Below are positions 22,901 through 33,240 of a stretch of 64,000 nucleotides of DNA, in pieces. The translations under genes were made by a program, and so were the position numbers. Each line of letters begins with the position of its first letter. Positions within the stretch are counted from its first letter, which is position 1. This DNA is from Bos javanicus (taxonomy: Eukaryota > Chordata > Mammalia > Artiodactyla > Bovidae), in NCBI RefSeq assembly GCF_032452875.1, contig NC_083885.1, positions 63,434,425 through 63,498,424 on the forward strand, given 5' to 3'. The notes beneath the pieces were generated by a model. It did not search any database and was not told the origin of the DNA. It saw only the letters and a program-made list of their open reading frames with translations.

Positions 22901-25900
22901 GAGGCTGGCAGTTTTGGGGGTGCGGGGACGGTCATTCCAGGAAGGCCACATGGAAAAGGTAACATTTGAAGGAGGGGAGAGAACCAGTTATTTGGACATC
23001 AGGCAGCCACCCATCCCAGCAGCCAACACGGTGGAGTCCTCGTCGCTTCGTCCACTAGGAATGATTTCTTTGGTTCATCTAACACCTGGGGCCCCGACCA
23101 GACATGGGGGCAGAGAGCCAGGGAAGACTTTTGTCCTAGATTCTGTGCTCCAGCAGGGAGGCAGACCCGGGTTGAAGCAGCCCATAATTTGGGTGCCCAC
23201 CATGGGCATCAGACAGGCCTGGGTCCCAGTGAATTCAAGTTCTGGGTTGTGACCAAGTTCAGGGGCCACAGCTCCATTTCGGGGGGCTGGGGGTAGGAGT
23301 GTAGACTTTGAAGGGGTGAAGCAGACCCACCATCTACAAGAAATAGCTGTTGGATACACCCAAGAATCTACCTGCAACGCCAGAGACGCAGGAGATGTGG
23401 GTTTGATCCCTGGGTAGGGAAGATTTCCTGGAGGAGGGCATGGCAACCCACTCCAGTATTCATGCCTGGAGAATCCTTTGCACAGAGGAGCCTGCAGGGC
23501 TACAGTCCATGGGGTCGCAAAGAGTCGGACACAACTGAGCGACTGTGCATGCGTGCACGTGTAGTCATGCATGCATATGAGACTGTCTGGCACTTGGGAG
23601 TCCTTCAGGGGACTTGGCCAGTTCTCCCAGAGGGAAAATTTTGCTGTTCATGGAGGGTAAACACAGAAGTGCCATCTGCCCTGTGAAACCAGTGAGGCTG
23701 GAGCACGTGAGCTGTCAGTGGCCACATAGGGAACCTGGAGGTCAGCTGGAGCCACGGGGCCCAGCTTCCCCTTCCTGGAGACAGCCTGACCCTCCCACAG
23801 TCCGGGAAAGGAGTGCACAGTCAGTCCCCACGGAGGTCCGAGCAGAGGCTGCCACGGAGAAGGTGGCGGCTCCCTTGCCACTCTGCCCACGTGGGGACCT
23901 TTGAGAATGCTATTTATTAAGCATCTCCCATGGGCCAGCACTGTGCTGTAGCTTCCCGGGCTTTGTCCTCTGCAGTCAGAGTGCTGATCATTAACTGATA
24001 CTGAATTCTTCAGTACGCTTTAGAGTTCCCTGATTCGTGTTCAGGCTAACGGTTAGGTGCACCCACATGCTCGGCACACTCCTTGGTGCTTTATGGGTTC
24101 TCTCAGCCTTATGACAGCCTCAGGAAGTAGGTGCTGCTGTTCTCCCCAAGAGTTACCAAGGGGAAACCGAGGCACAGAAGCTGTGGGCGGGCAGGAAGCG
24201 GAGGGGCTGGCATTGCGGCCCAGCCCATCTGCCTGCAGACGCCAAGCCCTTGGGTTGTGCCCTGTGATGCTGGATGCAGGCCTGAGAACAAGTCCCGCTA
24301 AGATGCTCCAGCCTGGGGTGGAGGGGCTGGGGCTCCGAGAGGCCAAATCTCAGAGAGTGCCAGTCACAGGGCTCGTGCATGGCTTGGTGCGGGTGCGGTT
24401 ATGGTGATCTGCCTCAGGCCCTGTGCTCTAAATGGCGATAGTGACCGGCCCCCTGTGCACCCGTTTCAGAGATGAGCTTGGCTGAGGCCTGGAGACTGGC
24501 CATCACGGAGAGCACAGAGATCCAGGCAGAGGCGGGCCCTTGTGGGGGTCCTGTCACCTTCTGCCGTGTCCCAGTCCGGGAACCTGGACACCCGAAAGGC
24601 TGGGTTGGCTGCTTCTGCCTCACCCCTGTTGCCCCCTCCCCAGGTGGCTGGCCTATGTCCTCCTGCTGCTCCTGGAGCTGCTGGTCTGTCTCTTCACCCT
24701 CCTGGGCCTGGCGAGGCAGAGCAAGTGGCTGGTGATCGTGTAAGTCCGGGTGGCCTTCCTGGCGGTGGGGAACATCACAGGGTGAGATCCCACAGTGCTC
24801 TTGTGAGAAGGGCTGCCGTCTTTCCAAGGCTCACGCTGGTTTCATTCCCTTGTCCCACAGACCTCAGAGAGTTCCTAGGGTGGGCGGGCACATAGGGACA
24901 CAGAGTAGCTCAGGAGGGGCTGGGGCAGCAGACTGTCCTTGTCACAGGGAGTGCAACAAAGTCCCAGAAAGTAAATAACAGTAATAATGCTTGTGCTGAG
25001 GATGGGGGCGGTGATCACTGCCCCCTTTGGTTGCCATGACAACACTGAGAACCGAGGTGCTGTCAGAGGTCTGTCTGGCAGGCAGATGAGGGCAGAAGGC
25101 TGTCACGTGGTGCATGGAATTAAGGACCACACTCTTACTGAAAGGTTCATTCTGTATGCCTGATACTCTTCTGGAACCCTCGCGTTGACCTTACGAAGAG
25201 GTCCTTCCCATCTCCCCTTTTAACAGAAAGGGAGACTGGTGATCAGAGAGGTTAGGTCACTTGCCCAGGGTTGCACAGCCAGAAAGTGCTGGAGCTGAGA
25301 TTCCATCCAGGCCAGCCTATCCCACTCAGAGGAGCCCTTGTATCCTCTCTGGCCCTGAGGGGGTCCACGCTGGCACTCACCACCATCCCCACGCTCCCCC
25401 CTGGGGTAAGCAGGCCTGCTATTCCATCCAGGCCCTCCTCTGAAGCTTGGAGATGGCAAACATGGTGGACGGTCTGGGACTTGGGGCTGGGCCTTCAGTT
25501 TGACCCCCTGCAGGCACCCTTCTCACTCTCAGACCACCCTCCAATGATGATCCGTCCCCCTGCAAAGAGAAAAACCAGGAGGCGATTTCAGCCCTGGAGC
25601 TGAGATCACTCCTGGGCCGAGCTGGAGGCTGACCAATGGGTGAAGCTGGGAGCGGGCTCCTGCGGAATTCAGAGCTGGGAATTGGGGCCCCGGGCTGGGC
25701 AGTCGCCCTCCCACGGTCCCACAGTCCAGGGCAAGGCGGGGCAGACCTGGGCAGGAGCTGCCCACACAGGGCCCTTCTCACTGCCAGCCCCCTGCCCCCC
25801 CCCACCCAGTGGGGCCAGATGTTCAGTTTGACGTCACCATCTACAGGCCCATCCTCTCCCTGCCCACTGCTCTACCCCTAACTGTTATCCTCTTGGCTCC

Positions 25901-28900
25901 AGAGGTTGGTGGGGGAAGGGTAGGGCTGTGATGTTATCTGGGATGGGAAGCGGTGAGGTGGGAGATTAGGAACCCCAGAACTCCAATCCCACCCCTCCTC
26001 CCCCACTACAGGATGACGGTGATGAGTCTCCTGGTTCTGGTCCTGAGCTGGGGCTCCATGGGCCTGGAGGCAGCCACAGCCGTGGTGAGCACCAGGGGTG
26101 GGGTGGGGTGGGGACAGGCACCTGGGCTCCAAGACTCCAGGGGCTGAAGGCCCCTGACTCCCAGACCTGGGGACGAGGGGAACAGAGGCCTCAGATCCTG
26201 AGAGACAAGACTTGGGAGACAGGCTCACAGGTTCTGCGATTTGAAGCCAGTGTCCTAGGTGCTGAGGGGCTGGAGTCCTGGACCCCTGGGTCTGAGGAGG
26301 ACGAGCTGGGGACCTGGACCCCTGGGTCTGAGGAAGAGGGGCTGGGGGCCTGGACCCCCAGGTCTGAGGAGGAGGGGCTGGGGACCTGGACCCCCGGGTC
26401 TGAGGAGGAGGGGCTGGAGGTCTGGACCCTGAGGCGTGTGAGGCGGGGGCGTGTCTGTCCGAGCCCCCTCTGTGCTGCTCTCAGGGCCTCAGTGACTTCT
26501 GCTCCAGTCCAGACAGCTACATCCTGAACCTGACCCAGGAGGAGACTGGCCTTGGCTCAGGTGATCACACCTCCGGGCTCACGCCCTGCATCCTCAGGCC
26601 TCTACGCCTGCGGTGGGGTGGGGGTGCCAGCCCTGCCCAGTTCTGCCCAGCAGAAGCTCTCAGCACCTGCCCTAGCGAGCTGGAAAAGAGGGAAGGGATA
26701 AGGACGCTGAGACAAGGGATCAGGGAGAGGGGCGGGCTAGGCCACTTGGAGAAAGTGGGTAGCCCAGTTGGGTCAGGGCAGGTGCAGAAGCAGCCCTGTG
26801 GGGTGTTCAGATCAGCGCGTTCGGGCTGTGGCTGCAGCAGAAGGGAGTCCGCTGGAGCAGAGGGAGTGGGGGCTCGGAGGGCTGGGGGGCTCGGAGGGCG
26901 AGGCCAGCCGGACCACAGGAGGGCTCTGAGAGGGGAGGGTGGAAAGTGTGGCCCTGCCCCGCCGCCTGTCCGCGGGGAGGATCCCGGGGCTTACGGCCTC
27001 CCCCGTCTTCGCTCCCGCTTCAGACATCCTGAACTACTACTTCCTCTGCAACCAGGCCGTCTCCAACCCCTTTCAACAGGTTAGGGCTGCGGGCGAGGGA
27101 GCCGGGGGAGGAGGGTGCGGCTGGGGCCTGGATCTAGGGACCCCGGGGTGGGAGGAGAGGAGGCGGGGGGTGGGGCGGGTGGTGGGGGTGGTCAACCGCT
27201 GGGCCCTCCTCCCTCCCTCTGTCTTCTCGCAGAGGCTGACTCTGTCCCAGCGAGCTCTGGCCAACATCCACTCCCAGCTGCAGGGCCTGGAGCGGGAAGC
27301 TGTGCCCCAGTTCCCTTCTGCGCAGGTCGGCGGGCCGGGTGCTCGCCCTACACCCCAACTCCCAGACGGGGGAGGGGGCGGGGCCTGGAGCGGTGGGCGG
27401 AGTCTTAGAAAGGGGCGGGTCACCGGTTGTGGGCGGGGCCCGCCTAAGGGGAAGGCCGAGGGCTGTGAGTGGGGCCCCGGGGAATGGGGCGGGCGGAGCG
27501 GGCGGGGCCTGAATGTGTGGGTGGAGTCTTAGGAAGGGGCGGACCGGCGGTTGTGGGCGGGGCCCAGGGCGTGGGGCGGACAGAGGGGCGGGGCCTGGTG
27601 CGGTGGGCGGAGCCCGGAGAATTCCTGGGATAACAACCCCCTTCCCACCGCAGAAGCCTGTGCTGTCCTTGGAGGAGACGCTGAACGTAACAGAAGGAAA
27701 CTTCCACCAGTTGGTGGCACTGCTGCATTGTCGTGGCCTGCACAAGGTGACCCCTGTCCCCCTCCCCGAGTTATGCTCCCAGGGGACCCTCTGCCTGGAC
27801 CCGGAAACCTAAGCCTCTCCATGTGGCTTCCTGCCCCTACCCTCAACAACCCTTCCTCCAGCAAGTCCTTCTGGACTCCAAGCACAGCTCACGCTAGCAC
27901 CTCTGCTCCCGACGGCGGCAGAGCCTCTTCCCGCTCCCCACAGCAGCCGCAGCCCAGTGAGCCTTTTAAACGCAATCTGATCTTCTTCCTCCGCTTAGAA
28001 GCCTCCAGCAGTTCCCCCAGCCTGCGGATTAAAGTCCTGGCTTCTCGCCTGACTTCCAGGGGCCCGTGTGGTTAGCCCTGGCTGGTTTCCGGCCTCAGCC
28101 CTTTGCACCCCCATCCTCCCCGTCCCACTCCTCCTCAGGGAGCGGGCATGGACCTCCCGCCGCAGGGTTCCTTCCTGCCTGTACCATCTCTGCTGTAGCG
28201 GGGAGGGGAGGGGAGGGGAGGGGCGCCCGGTACTGTCCAAACCGCCGCTCTCATCAGCTCCACGTGGTCTGAGTGACCTTCTGGGGCTTGGTTACCGAAG
28301 TTGCCCCGGCGCTTGGAGCAGCGCCTGGCACCGAGCAGGCCGTCTGTCATTCATGCCAGTTCCTGCTGAATGACTGAGAGCCCGGCATTCAGGAATCGCT
28401 GGTTTCTAGGGATGACAGCCGTGTCAGCCAGTGTTTCCTGAGCAGGCGTTACCGTGCAGGGGGGCAGGTCTACGCCAGTTGTTTTGCTAAAGCCTTCTTC
28501 TCAGTGTTGTTCTAAGCCAGGGATTTTTGCCCCGGGGGACAGTGTGTGGAGGCATCCTTGGGAGTCTCAGCCCCAGAAGAGAGTGCTGTGGGAAGAGGCC
28601 AGGGATGCACCCCCGCCCCTCAACACACACACACAGTGTGGGAAGTGTCCGGGATGAGACGTCTGGCACCCAGTAAGGGCCAAGCTGCAGCGTGGCTGGG
28701 CGTGCACTGGTGGGTTCTCAGTGATGGACAGGAAGTTGTGACTTGGGGTCATGCCTGCAGGTGTGATAAACGACAGTGACCACAGCACCTACCATGCGCT
28801 GAGTGCTTTCTGTGACAGGGGAGGAAACTGTGGCACAGAGAGGCTGACGGATTTTCTCAGTGAGGCACAGCCGGGTGGACGGTCCGGGCCATGGGTATTG

Positions 28901-29443
28901 CCCGCTGACCCCTCCTGTCTCTCCCGCCCCAGGATTATGGCTCAGCCTTGCGTGGCCTGTGTGAAGACACTCTGGAAGGACTGCTCTTTCTGCTTCTCTT
29001 CTCCCTCCTGTCTGCTGGGGCCCTGGCCACTGTCCTCTGCAGCCTGCCCCGAGCCTGGGCCCTCTTCCCACCCAGGTCAGGAGGGGAGGGGGCCGAAGTC
29101 CTGGGGGAGGGAATGAGGGAGCACCATTGAGCCACTGCTGGGGACCACGCTCTCATGGGTCCCCCTTCCTGCTTCTCTGCTACGCCCCTTGTTGCACCCC
29201 AGTGACGACTATGAGGACACAGATGATGATGACCCTTTCAACCCTCAGGTACCGGGCCCCTGGGTCTGAGGGAGGAAGGGCTGGGGGCATGGACCCCCTG
29301 GTCTGACGGAAGAGGGGCTGGGGGCCTGGAGTCCTGGTTTGAGGGCACACATTGCCAAGCCATTTCCCTAATCATGCCCTCCCCTGCTCACGTCTCCCTG
29401 GCAGGAATCCAAGCGCTTCGTGCAGTGGCAGTCATCAATCTGA
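16640..29443 (+). CDS. TTYH1: Tweety homolog 1, 13 coding exons, 450 aa
   Basis: Coding exons by GT/AG sites and phase: 16640-16765, 19670-19848, 21686-21797, 22608-22828, 24644-24739, 26012-26084, 26485-26560, 27024-27079, 27233-27325, 27654-27746, 28933-29075, 29203-29248, 29405-29443. They sum to 1,353 nt (450 codons plus TGA), the family's usual length. The product is a plasma-membrane and ER glycoprotein of the tweety family, mainly neural. It has been proposed as a volume- or calcium-regulated anion channel, though structures of the family show no clear pore. Five hydrophobic segments are visible: about residues 44-68, 88-110, 211-233, 237-265 and 388-412. Sequons lie at N130 (NHT), N284 (NLT) and N355 (NVT), all in predicted extracellular loops. 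R165, reported as functionally important in the family, is present. The C-terminus is acidic (DDYEDTDDDDPF). The ATG opens the first hydrophilic exon in a CpG island. No frameshift or missing exon. The identification is very firm; exon borders are my reading. Confidence 0.5.
18085..18560. repeat. CA-rich microsatellite region, TTYH1 intron 1
   Basis: Degenerate CACACA/CATA repeats flank the SINE at 18,181-18,392, with the purest run at 18,535-18,550. Confidence 0.5.
18181..18392 (+). mobile_element. Bov-tA SINE in TTYH1 intron 1
   Basis: The tRNA-derived head starts with GCCTCCCAGGTGGCGC and the body ends in GAGTGACTTAGC. It sits inside a CA-rich microsatellite region (18,100-18,560). Confidence 0.5.
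20030..20250 (+). mobile_element. MIR SINE, TTYH1 intron 2
   Basis: The MIR core is recognisable in order: TGTGTGACCTGCGGG, CTCAGTTTCC, AATGGACACTG, GTGAGAGTGAGTGAAATG, AGTGCCTGG. Confidence 0.5.
21492..21716 (+). promoter_or_regulatory. Cluster of CRE half-site, RFX X-boxes and CCAAT boxes at TTYH1 intron 2/exon 3
   Basis: The segment holds TGACGT (21492-21497), GTTACCTTGGCAAC (21526-21539, a full match to the RFX consensus GTNRCC-N2-RGYAAC), CCAAT (21586-21590), inverted CCAAT (21611-21615) and, inside exon 3, GTTTCTATGGCAAC (21703-21716), a close X-box relative. Such grouping is typical of RFX/CREB/NF-Y controlled elements. Function as an internal enhancer or promoter is inference. Confidence 0.5.
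23350..23548 (+). mobile_element. Bov-tA SINE, TTYH1 intron 4
   Basis: Head truncated at about 23350; body with GTTTGATCCCTGGGTAGGGA and end GACACAACTGAGCGACTGTG. Only the second ruminant SINE within TTYH1. Confidence 0.5.
24045..24215 (-). mobile_element. MIR SINE fragment, TTYH1 intron 4
   Basis: Antisense MIR pattern: a GGTGCTTTATGGGTTCTCTC segment, AGGAAGTAGGTGCTG, then GGGGAAACCGAGGCACAGAA. Confidence 0.5.
25030..25043 (+). promoter_or_regulatory. X-box-like RFX motif in TTYH1 intron 5
   Basis: GTTGCCATGACAAC differs at one position from the ideal palindromic RFX site GTTGCCATGGCAAC. It is the third X-box-like sequence within TTYH1. Binding is not shown by sequence alone. Confidence 0.5.
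25140..25315 (-). mobile_element. MIR SINE fragment, TTYH1 intron 5
   Basis: GAGAGGTTAGGTCACTTGCC and CAGGGTTGCACAGCCAGAAA are the conserved antisense MIR blocks. Confidence 0.5.
26270..26440. repeat. 36-bp minisatellite in TTYH1 intron 6
   Basis: Four to five head-to-tail units anchored by GGTCTGAGGA at 26289, 26325, 26361 and 26397, exactly 36 bp apart. The unit is G-rich on the plus strand. The length is 3n, so it reads as an acidic 12-residue peptide repeat in one frame, but it lies between exons 6 and 7 and is not coding. Two related units recur in intron 12. Confidence 0.5.
27370..27625. repeat. GC-box-rich tandem duplication in TTYH1 intron 9
   Basis: A block starting GGGCGGGGCCTG at about 27378 (followed by a GGAGTCTTAG segment and GGTTGTGGGCGGGGCC) is repeated at about 27504 and begins a third time at about 27588. 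The repeat length is roughly 125 bp and 84 bp. The whole intron is packed with Sp1-type GGGCGG boxes. Confidence 0.5.
27960..28180 (+). mobile_element. L2 LINE fragment in TTYH1 intron 10
   Basis: The order of motifs (AATCTGATC, a CCGCTTAGAAGCCTCC segment, then GGATTAAAGTCCTGGCTTCT) follows the 3' part of the old mammalian LINE L2. It is diverged and truncated. Confidence 0.5.
29255..29342. repeat. Two units of the intron-6-type minisatellite in TTYH1 intron 12
   Basis: GGTCTGAGGGAGGAAGGGCT and a second diverged unit with GGTCTGACGGAAGAGGGGCT match the 36-bp unit of intron 6. The same sequence family has therefore been used twice within the gene. Confidence 0.5.
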
Positions 29444-29945
29444 GCCCTTTTTCCAGTCCAGACTGGAGCCTGGTCTCCATCTCTGGTGAGTGTCTAGACT
29501 GACACCCCAGCTCCCAAGCTGGCCTCCAGCCCCTGACCGCACCTCCTTCCCTCATTCCTTCTCTCCCTCCCACCTGCATCTGGTCTGTTTTTGCCTCTCT
29601 CTGCAGTTCCTTCCCCGGCTGCCGGAGAAGACCCCACTAATCCAGCCTCACTGGGCTCCCACCGCTAACAACGCCCTGGCCACGGATACCTTAAACAGGA
29701 CTGCCTCCCTGCCCTTCCCCTCTCTGTGTCCTTAGCCCTGGAAGTAAGCCCGGAGGGCAGGCCTGGGCCTAGGGCCTTGGTGGGGAGAGAGGAGAAAGCC
29801 AGCCCCGCCACCCCTCATCCCTGGAGTGATGAGAGTGCCCTCTAGCCCCCGCCACACCCCAGAGGACTTAGGGCCCCTGCTCTCCACTTGCAGCACCCAA
29901 CCTGGGAATGGGCTGATTTGAAATAAAAGGGAAGACTTTATTTTA
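29405..29945 (+). other. TTYH1: TTYH1 3' UTR, spliced, with last non-coding exon
   Basis: After the stop at 29443 a good donor (CTG|GTGAG) follows at 29485/29486, and a pyrimidine-rich acceptor ends at 29606. So the 3' UTR is probably split into 29444-29485 and about 29607-29945. Splicing downstream of the stop is inferred from the sites only. The junction lies 42 nt past the stop, just inside the usual 50-55 nt limit for nonsense-mediated decay. Confidence 0.5.
29922..29927 (+). terminator. TTYH1: TTYH1 poly(A) signal AATAAA
   Basis: Canonical AATAAA lies 479 nt after the TTYH1 stop. It is followed by a T-rich and then GT-rich stretch (29938-30005), as expected for a cleavage/polyadenylation site. 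Confidence 0.5.
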
Positions 29946-30091
29946 CAAGCAGCTGGGTCCTTATTTCTCCCTGATCTGGCCTCACAGTTGGGGGTGGGGG
30001 TGGGCAGAGAACCCATCACCTCTGCTCCCACCTGGCTTCCTGGCTCCCAGGTGTTTCTGCTCCTGTCCCGATGCTGCACCACTTTCTTTAC

Positions 30092-30128
<37 letters not shown>
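30092..30128. repeat. (AC)n microsatellite
   Basis: A pure (AC)n run about 150 bp after the TTYH1 poly(A) signal. Confidence 0.5.
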
Positions 30129-30379
30129 CAATTCCCCCTCCCCTGGCACCCTATCTAAAGCAGCACAAATGTCCTGACACAGGAAGAGATGCGGATCCCT
30201 GGAACAGAAGACAGTCTAGAAATAGATCTCAGAGTGTGTGTGTGTCTGACAGAAGACAGATTTCAAGTCGGGGCAAAAAGAGCTGGTTTCAAAGGAATGC
30301 TGATATGATTAGCTCTCCTTCTGGAAGAAAACAGTCTGCATACAACACGGGCAAAAAAAACCCAAATGCAGACGAGTAA

Positions 30380-30585
30380 GGGGCTTCCCTGGTGGCTCAG
30401 ATGGTGAAGAATCTGCCTGCAATGCGGGAGACATGAGTTCCATCCTTGGATCTGGAAGATCCCCTGGAGGAGGGCATGGCAGCCCACTCCAGTGTTCCTG
30501 CCTGGAGAATCCCATGAATGGAGAAGCCTGGCAGGCTACAGTCCATGGGGTTGCAGAGTCAGGCACGACTGAGTGACTAAGCATA
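30380..30585 (+). mobile_element. Bov-tA SINE
   Basis: GGGGCTTCCCTGGTGGCTCA to CACGACTGAGTGACTAAGC. Confidence 0.5.
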
Positions 30586-30960
30586 GCACAGCACAAGGGG
30601 ACAGAAGTATTTCAAGAGAAAGGAGACTCTTGTATCTCTTAGTTGTAGAGGGAGGGCTTTCAGTGAGATATCCTGAAGACAGAAACAGAAAAGTAACTTA
30701 TTTGACAAATTGTGGAATGAGAAAAATACCATAGAGTCCAGAGGCAGATTGACAGTCTGGGGAAAATTAAAACAACAGCAATGAAATAGATAATTCTTCA
30801 TACATATAAGCTGCAAAGTTATATCCACAAATCAAGAAAAAGACCACCCAACATAAAAATAAGCAAGGGAAAAGACCATTTAACAAAATGAAAATCCAAA
30901 CACCAGGGGACAGACTAAAAGGCATTCAAACCCTGAGGATTAGGAAGTGCACTTTAAAAC

Positions 30961-31173
30961 TTTGGGCATCTCCGGTGGCTCAGTGGTAAAGAATCTCTGC
31001 CTGCAGTGCAGGAGACCTGGGTTCGATCCCTGTATCAGGAAGATCCCCTGGAGAAGGGAATGGCAACCTGCTCCAGTATTCTTGCCTGGAAACTCTCATG
31101 GACAGAGAAGCCTGGTGGAATATACAGTCCACGAGGTCACAAGAGAGTCGAACACAGCTGAGCGACTAAACAA
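30961..31173 (+). mobile_element. Bov-tA SINE
   Basis: TTGGGCATCTCCGGTGGCTC to CACAGCTGAGCGACTAAAC. Confidence 0.5.
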
Positions 31174-32349
31174 GTTGCCTGTCTGTTGTGAATGTCCATC
31201 TGTGTCTCTGTGGGAACACTGATGGGGTTACTCCTGATGCTGAGTACTAAGGGTTATGTCCTCTATGGAAAATAAACCAAATGTTCTCTCTTGAAAAAAG
31301 CCCCAAGGGTTTTAGGTCAAGGCCTCTTGGCCCAAAGCACCAGATGCCCGATGTGGGGCCTGCCATGGGGGGACTGCTCCATGCTTGCTAATCATTTCCA
31401 TCTTGAGCGCTGCAAGAAATGTTCAAGAAAGCCCTTGATGTGTGGGCCTGAAGCTGGCAAAGAGAAATGGACCATGGTTTCCAAAGAGGGACACCGAGGC
31501 AACCCACAGGTCACTCTCACGACTGAGCTGTTCGGTGCCCTGTTGAGGGGTTGGCCTGGAGGCTCTTCTAGCTGCTTTGCTCTCAAATGCTGCCCTCTAG
31601 TGCCTCTGAGTCTGTGTTCAGAAGCCGATGCCGCTGGATGTGTTGGACATTCACAGAGTACTTTGAGATTCACGCTGCCTGATTTTCCGGGAGTCATCAT
31701 TAACTGGGAAGCCTGGTGACTCTGATGCCTAAGAGACTCCCTGTAATGCAGGAGACCCAGATTCCAGCCCCCCTGGAGAAGGGAATGGCTACTCACTTCA
31801 GTATTTGTGCCTGGAGAATTCCATGGACAGAGGAGCCTGGCCGGCTACAGTCCTAATCAAGGAAAAAAACCCATTTTGGTCTAACTTTAACAAAAGTTAA
31901 ATCTATTTTCATTTTCTGGGCAAAGTGGTGAAATTCAAACAAAGTCTGCGTTAACAATATTGTGCCAACGTTGGTGTCTTAGTTTTAACAAACATACTAC
32001 AGTGTTGCATGGAAACTGGGTGTAGGGTAGGCAGGACTCTGAATTATCTTTGCAACATTATTGTAAGCCTAAAATTGCTCTAAAAGGAAGAGTTTAATTT
32101 AAAAAGTGAAGGGATGAAAAAAAAAAGATCAACTGTGCTAATACTAACAAAATGACACGCATTATCAGCAAAAGTTTTTAATAACAGAAAATCGTAAAGA
32201 AATTGCTGCTTCTTAAATACCACCTACTGCAACCACAGTGACCCGCCAGTGAACTGCAGTGGATAATTCTATCATTCAGAATTGTGGGTGGGAACAGGAT
32301 TACTGAAAAGATTACTTGCAAGGAATCTACAGACAGGCCTTTTTAAATT
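31174..32349. other. Intergenic DNA between TTYH1 and LENG8
   Basis: AT-rich, with one deleted SINE (31,706-31,853); otherwise unassigned. Confidence 0.5.
31706..31853 (+). mobile_element. Bov-tA SINE, deleted
   Basis: GGAAGCCTGGTGACTCTGAT to GGCCGGCTACAGTCC; lacks the GATCC part and the 3' end. Confidence 0.5.
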
Positions 32350-32564
32350 GTGCGTGTGAGTGTCAAGTCGTTTCAGTCGTGTCCGACTCTTTGAAACAGT
32401 CTACTATGGACTACAGCTGTCTAGAGTCCTCTGTCCATGGGATTCTCCAGGCAAGAATACTGTAGTGGGTTGCCATGCCTTCCTCCAGGAATCAAACCTG
32501 TGTCTCTTGTGTCTTCTGTATTGGCCGGCAGGCTCTTTACCACTAGCGCCACCGGGGAAGCCCT
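32350..32564 (-). mobile_element. Bov-tA SINE
   Basis: GCGTGTGAGTGTCAAGTCGT to AGCGCCACCGGGGAAGCCC. Last ruminant SINE before a 13.9-kb SINE-free block. Confidence 0.5.
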
Positions 32565-33017
32565 TTTTTAAACAGGAGGGTCCCAATTCTTCTGCCGGAC
32601 CAGGATGGCCTTTCAGAACCTGCTACCTGCAAACATCCATAGACCTATCTCTTGACGCCAGGACCCCTCACTTCTGTTCCACCAGAGCCACCCCGCAATT
32701 CCCAAGGTACGCCTGCTTCCCGCCCCTGTGTGTTTGCACACTTCCAGTTTCATTTCCTAGGGAAGTTCCCCTTTCCGGCCAGAGGCTGTTCTCAGGCCTT
32801 CTTTGGGTCCATCGTCCCACATCACTGCACGGTGGGGACTCTCAGAACTACTCAGCACACTGATTTATACCTATAAATAATAATGGCTGCCATCAGCTGG
32901 GCCAAAACAAGGATGCCTGGAAAGGGGCAGGGCCCGAGCGCTCTACCGAGTGTGTCCCCTCAGGGCCACCGTCCACAGTCCAGTTTCCGCCTTGTCTTAA
33001 AACGCCCACCCCCGTGG

Positions 33018-33240
33018 TTGCGTCACAGGAGGGCGGGTTCTAAGCAAGTTCGCGGCGTCTATTGGCTGTCCGCGGTGACGGGAGGCGGGGCGAAGCATCG
33101 GCGTGACGTCAAGACGCCGCGGTCCGGACGTCGAAACTTAAAGACAGGAGCCAGCCGGGTCAAGAGCAGTCGCGGAGCCCTGTTGCCGTCGCCTGGAACC
33201 TCCGCTGACGAGTCCCGGGGTCGTACGGCCGAGGTGGGTG
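33018..33240 (+). promoter_or_regulatory. LENG8: LENG8 promoter and non-coding exon 1
   Basis: The CpG island runs from about 33,030 to 33,680. Upstream elements: TTGCGTCA (33018-33025, ATF/CRE variant), inverted CCAAT (33061-33065), GC box (about 33083-33088) and a perfect CRE palindrome TGACGTCA (33104-33111). A donor at 33233/33234 (GAG|GTGGGT) closes exon 1, which is joined to the acceptor at 34884. The start of transcription should lie between about 33,115 and 33,200. NRF1-like GCGC runs (about 33,385-33,440 and 33,608-33,620) lie downstream in intron 1. Confidence 0.5.
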
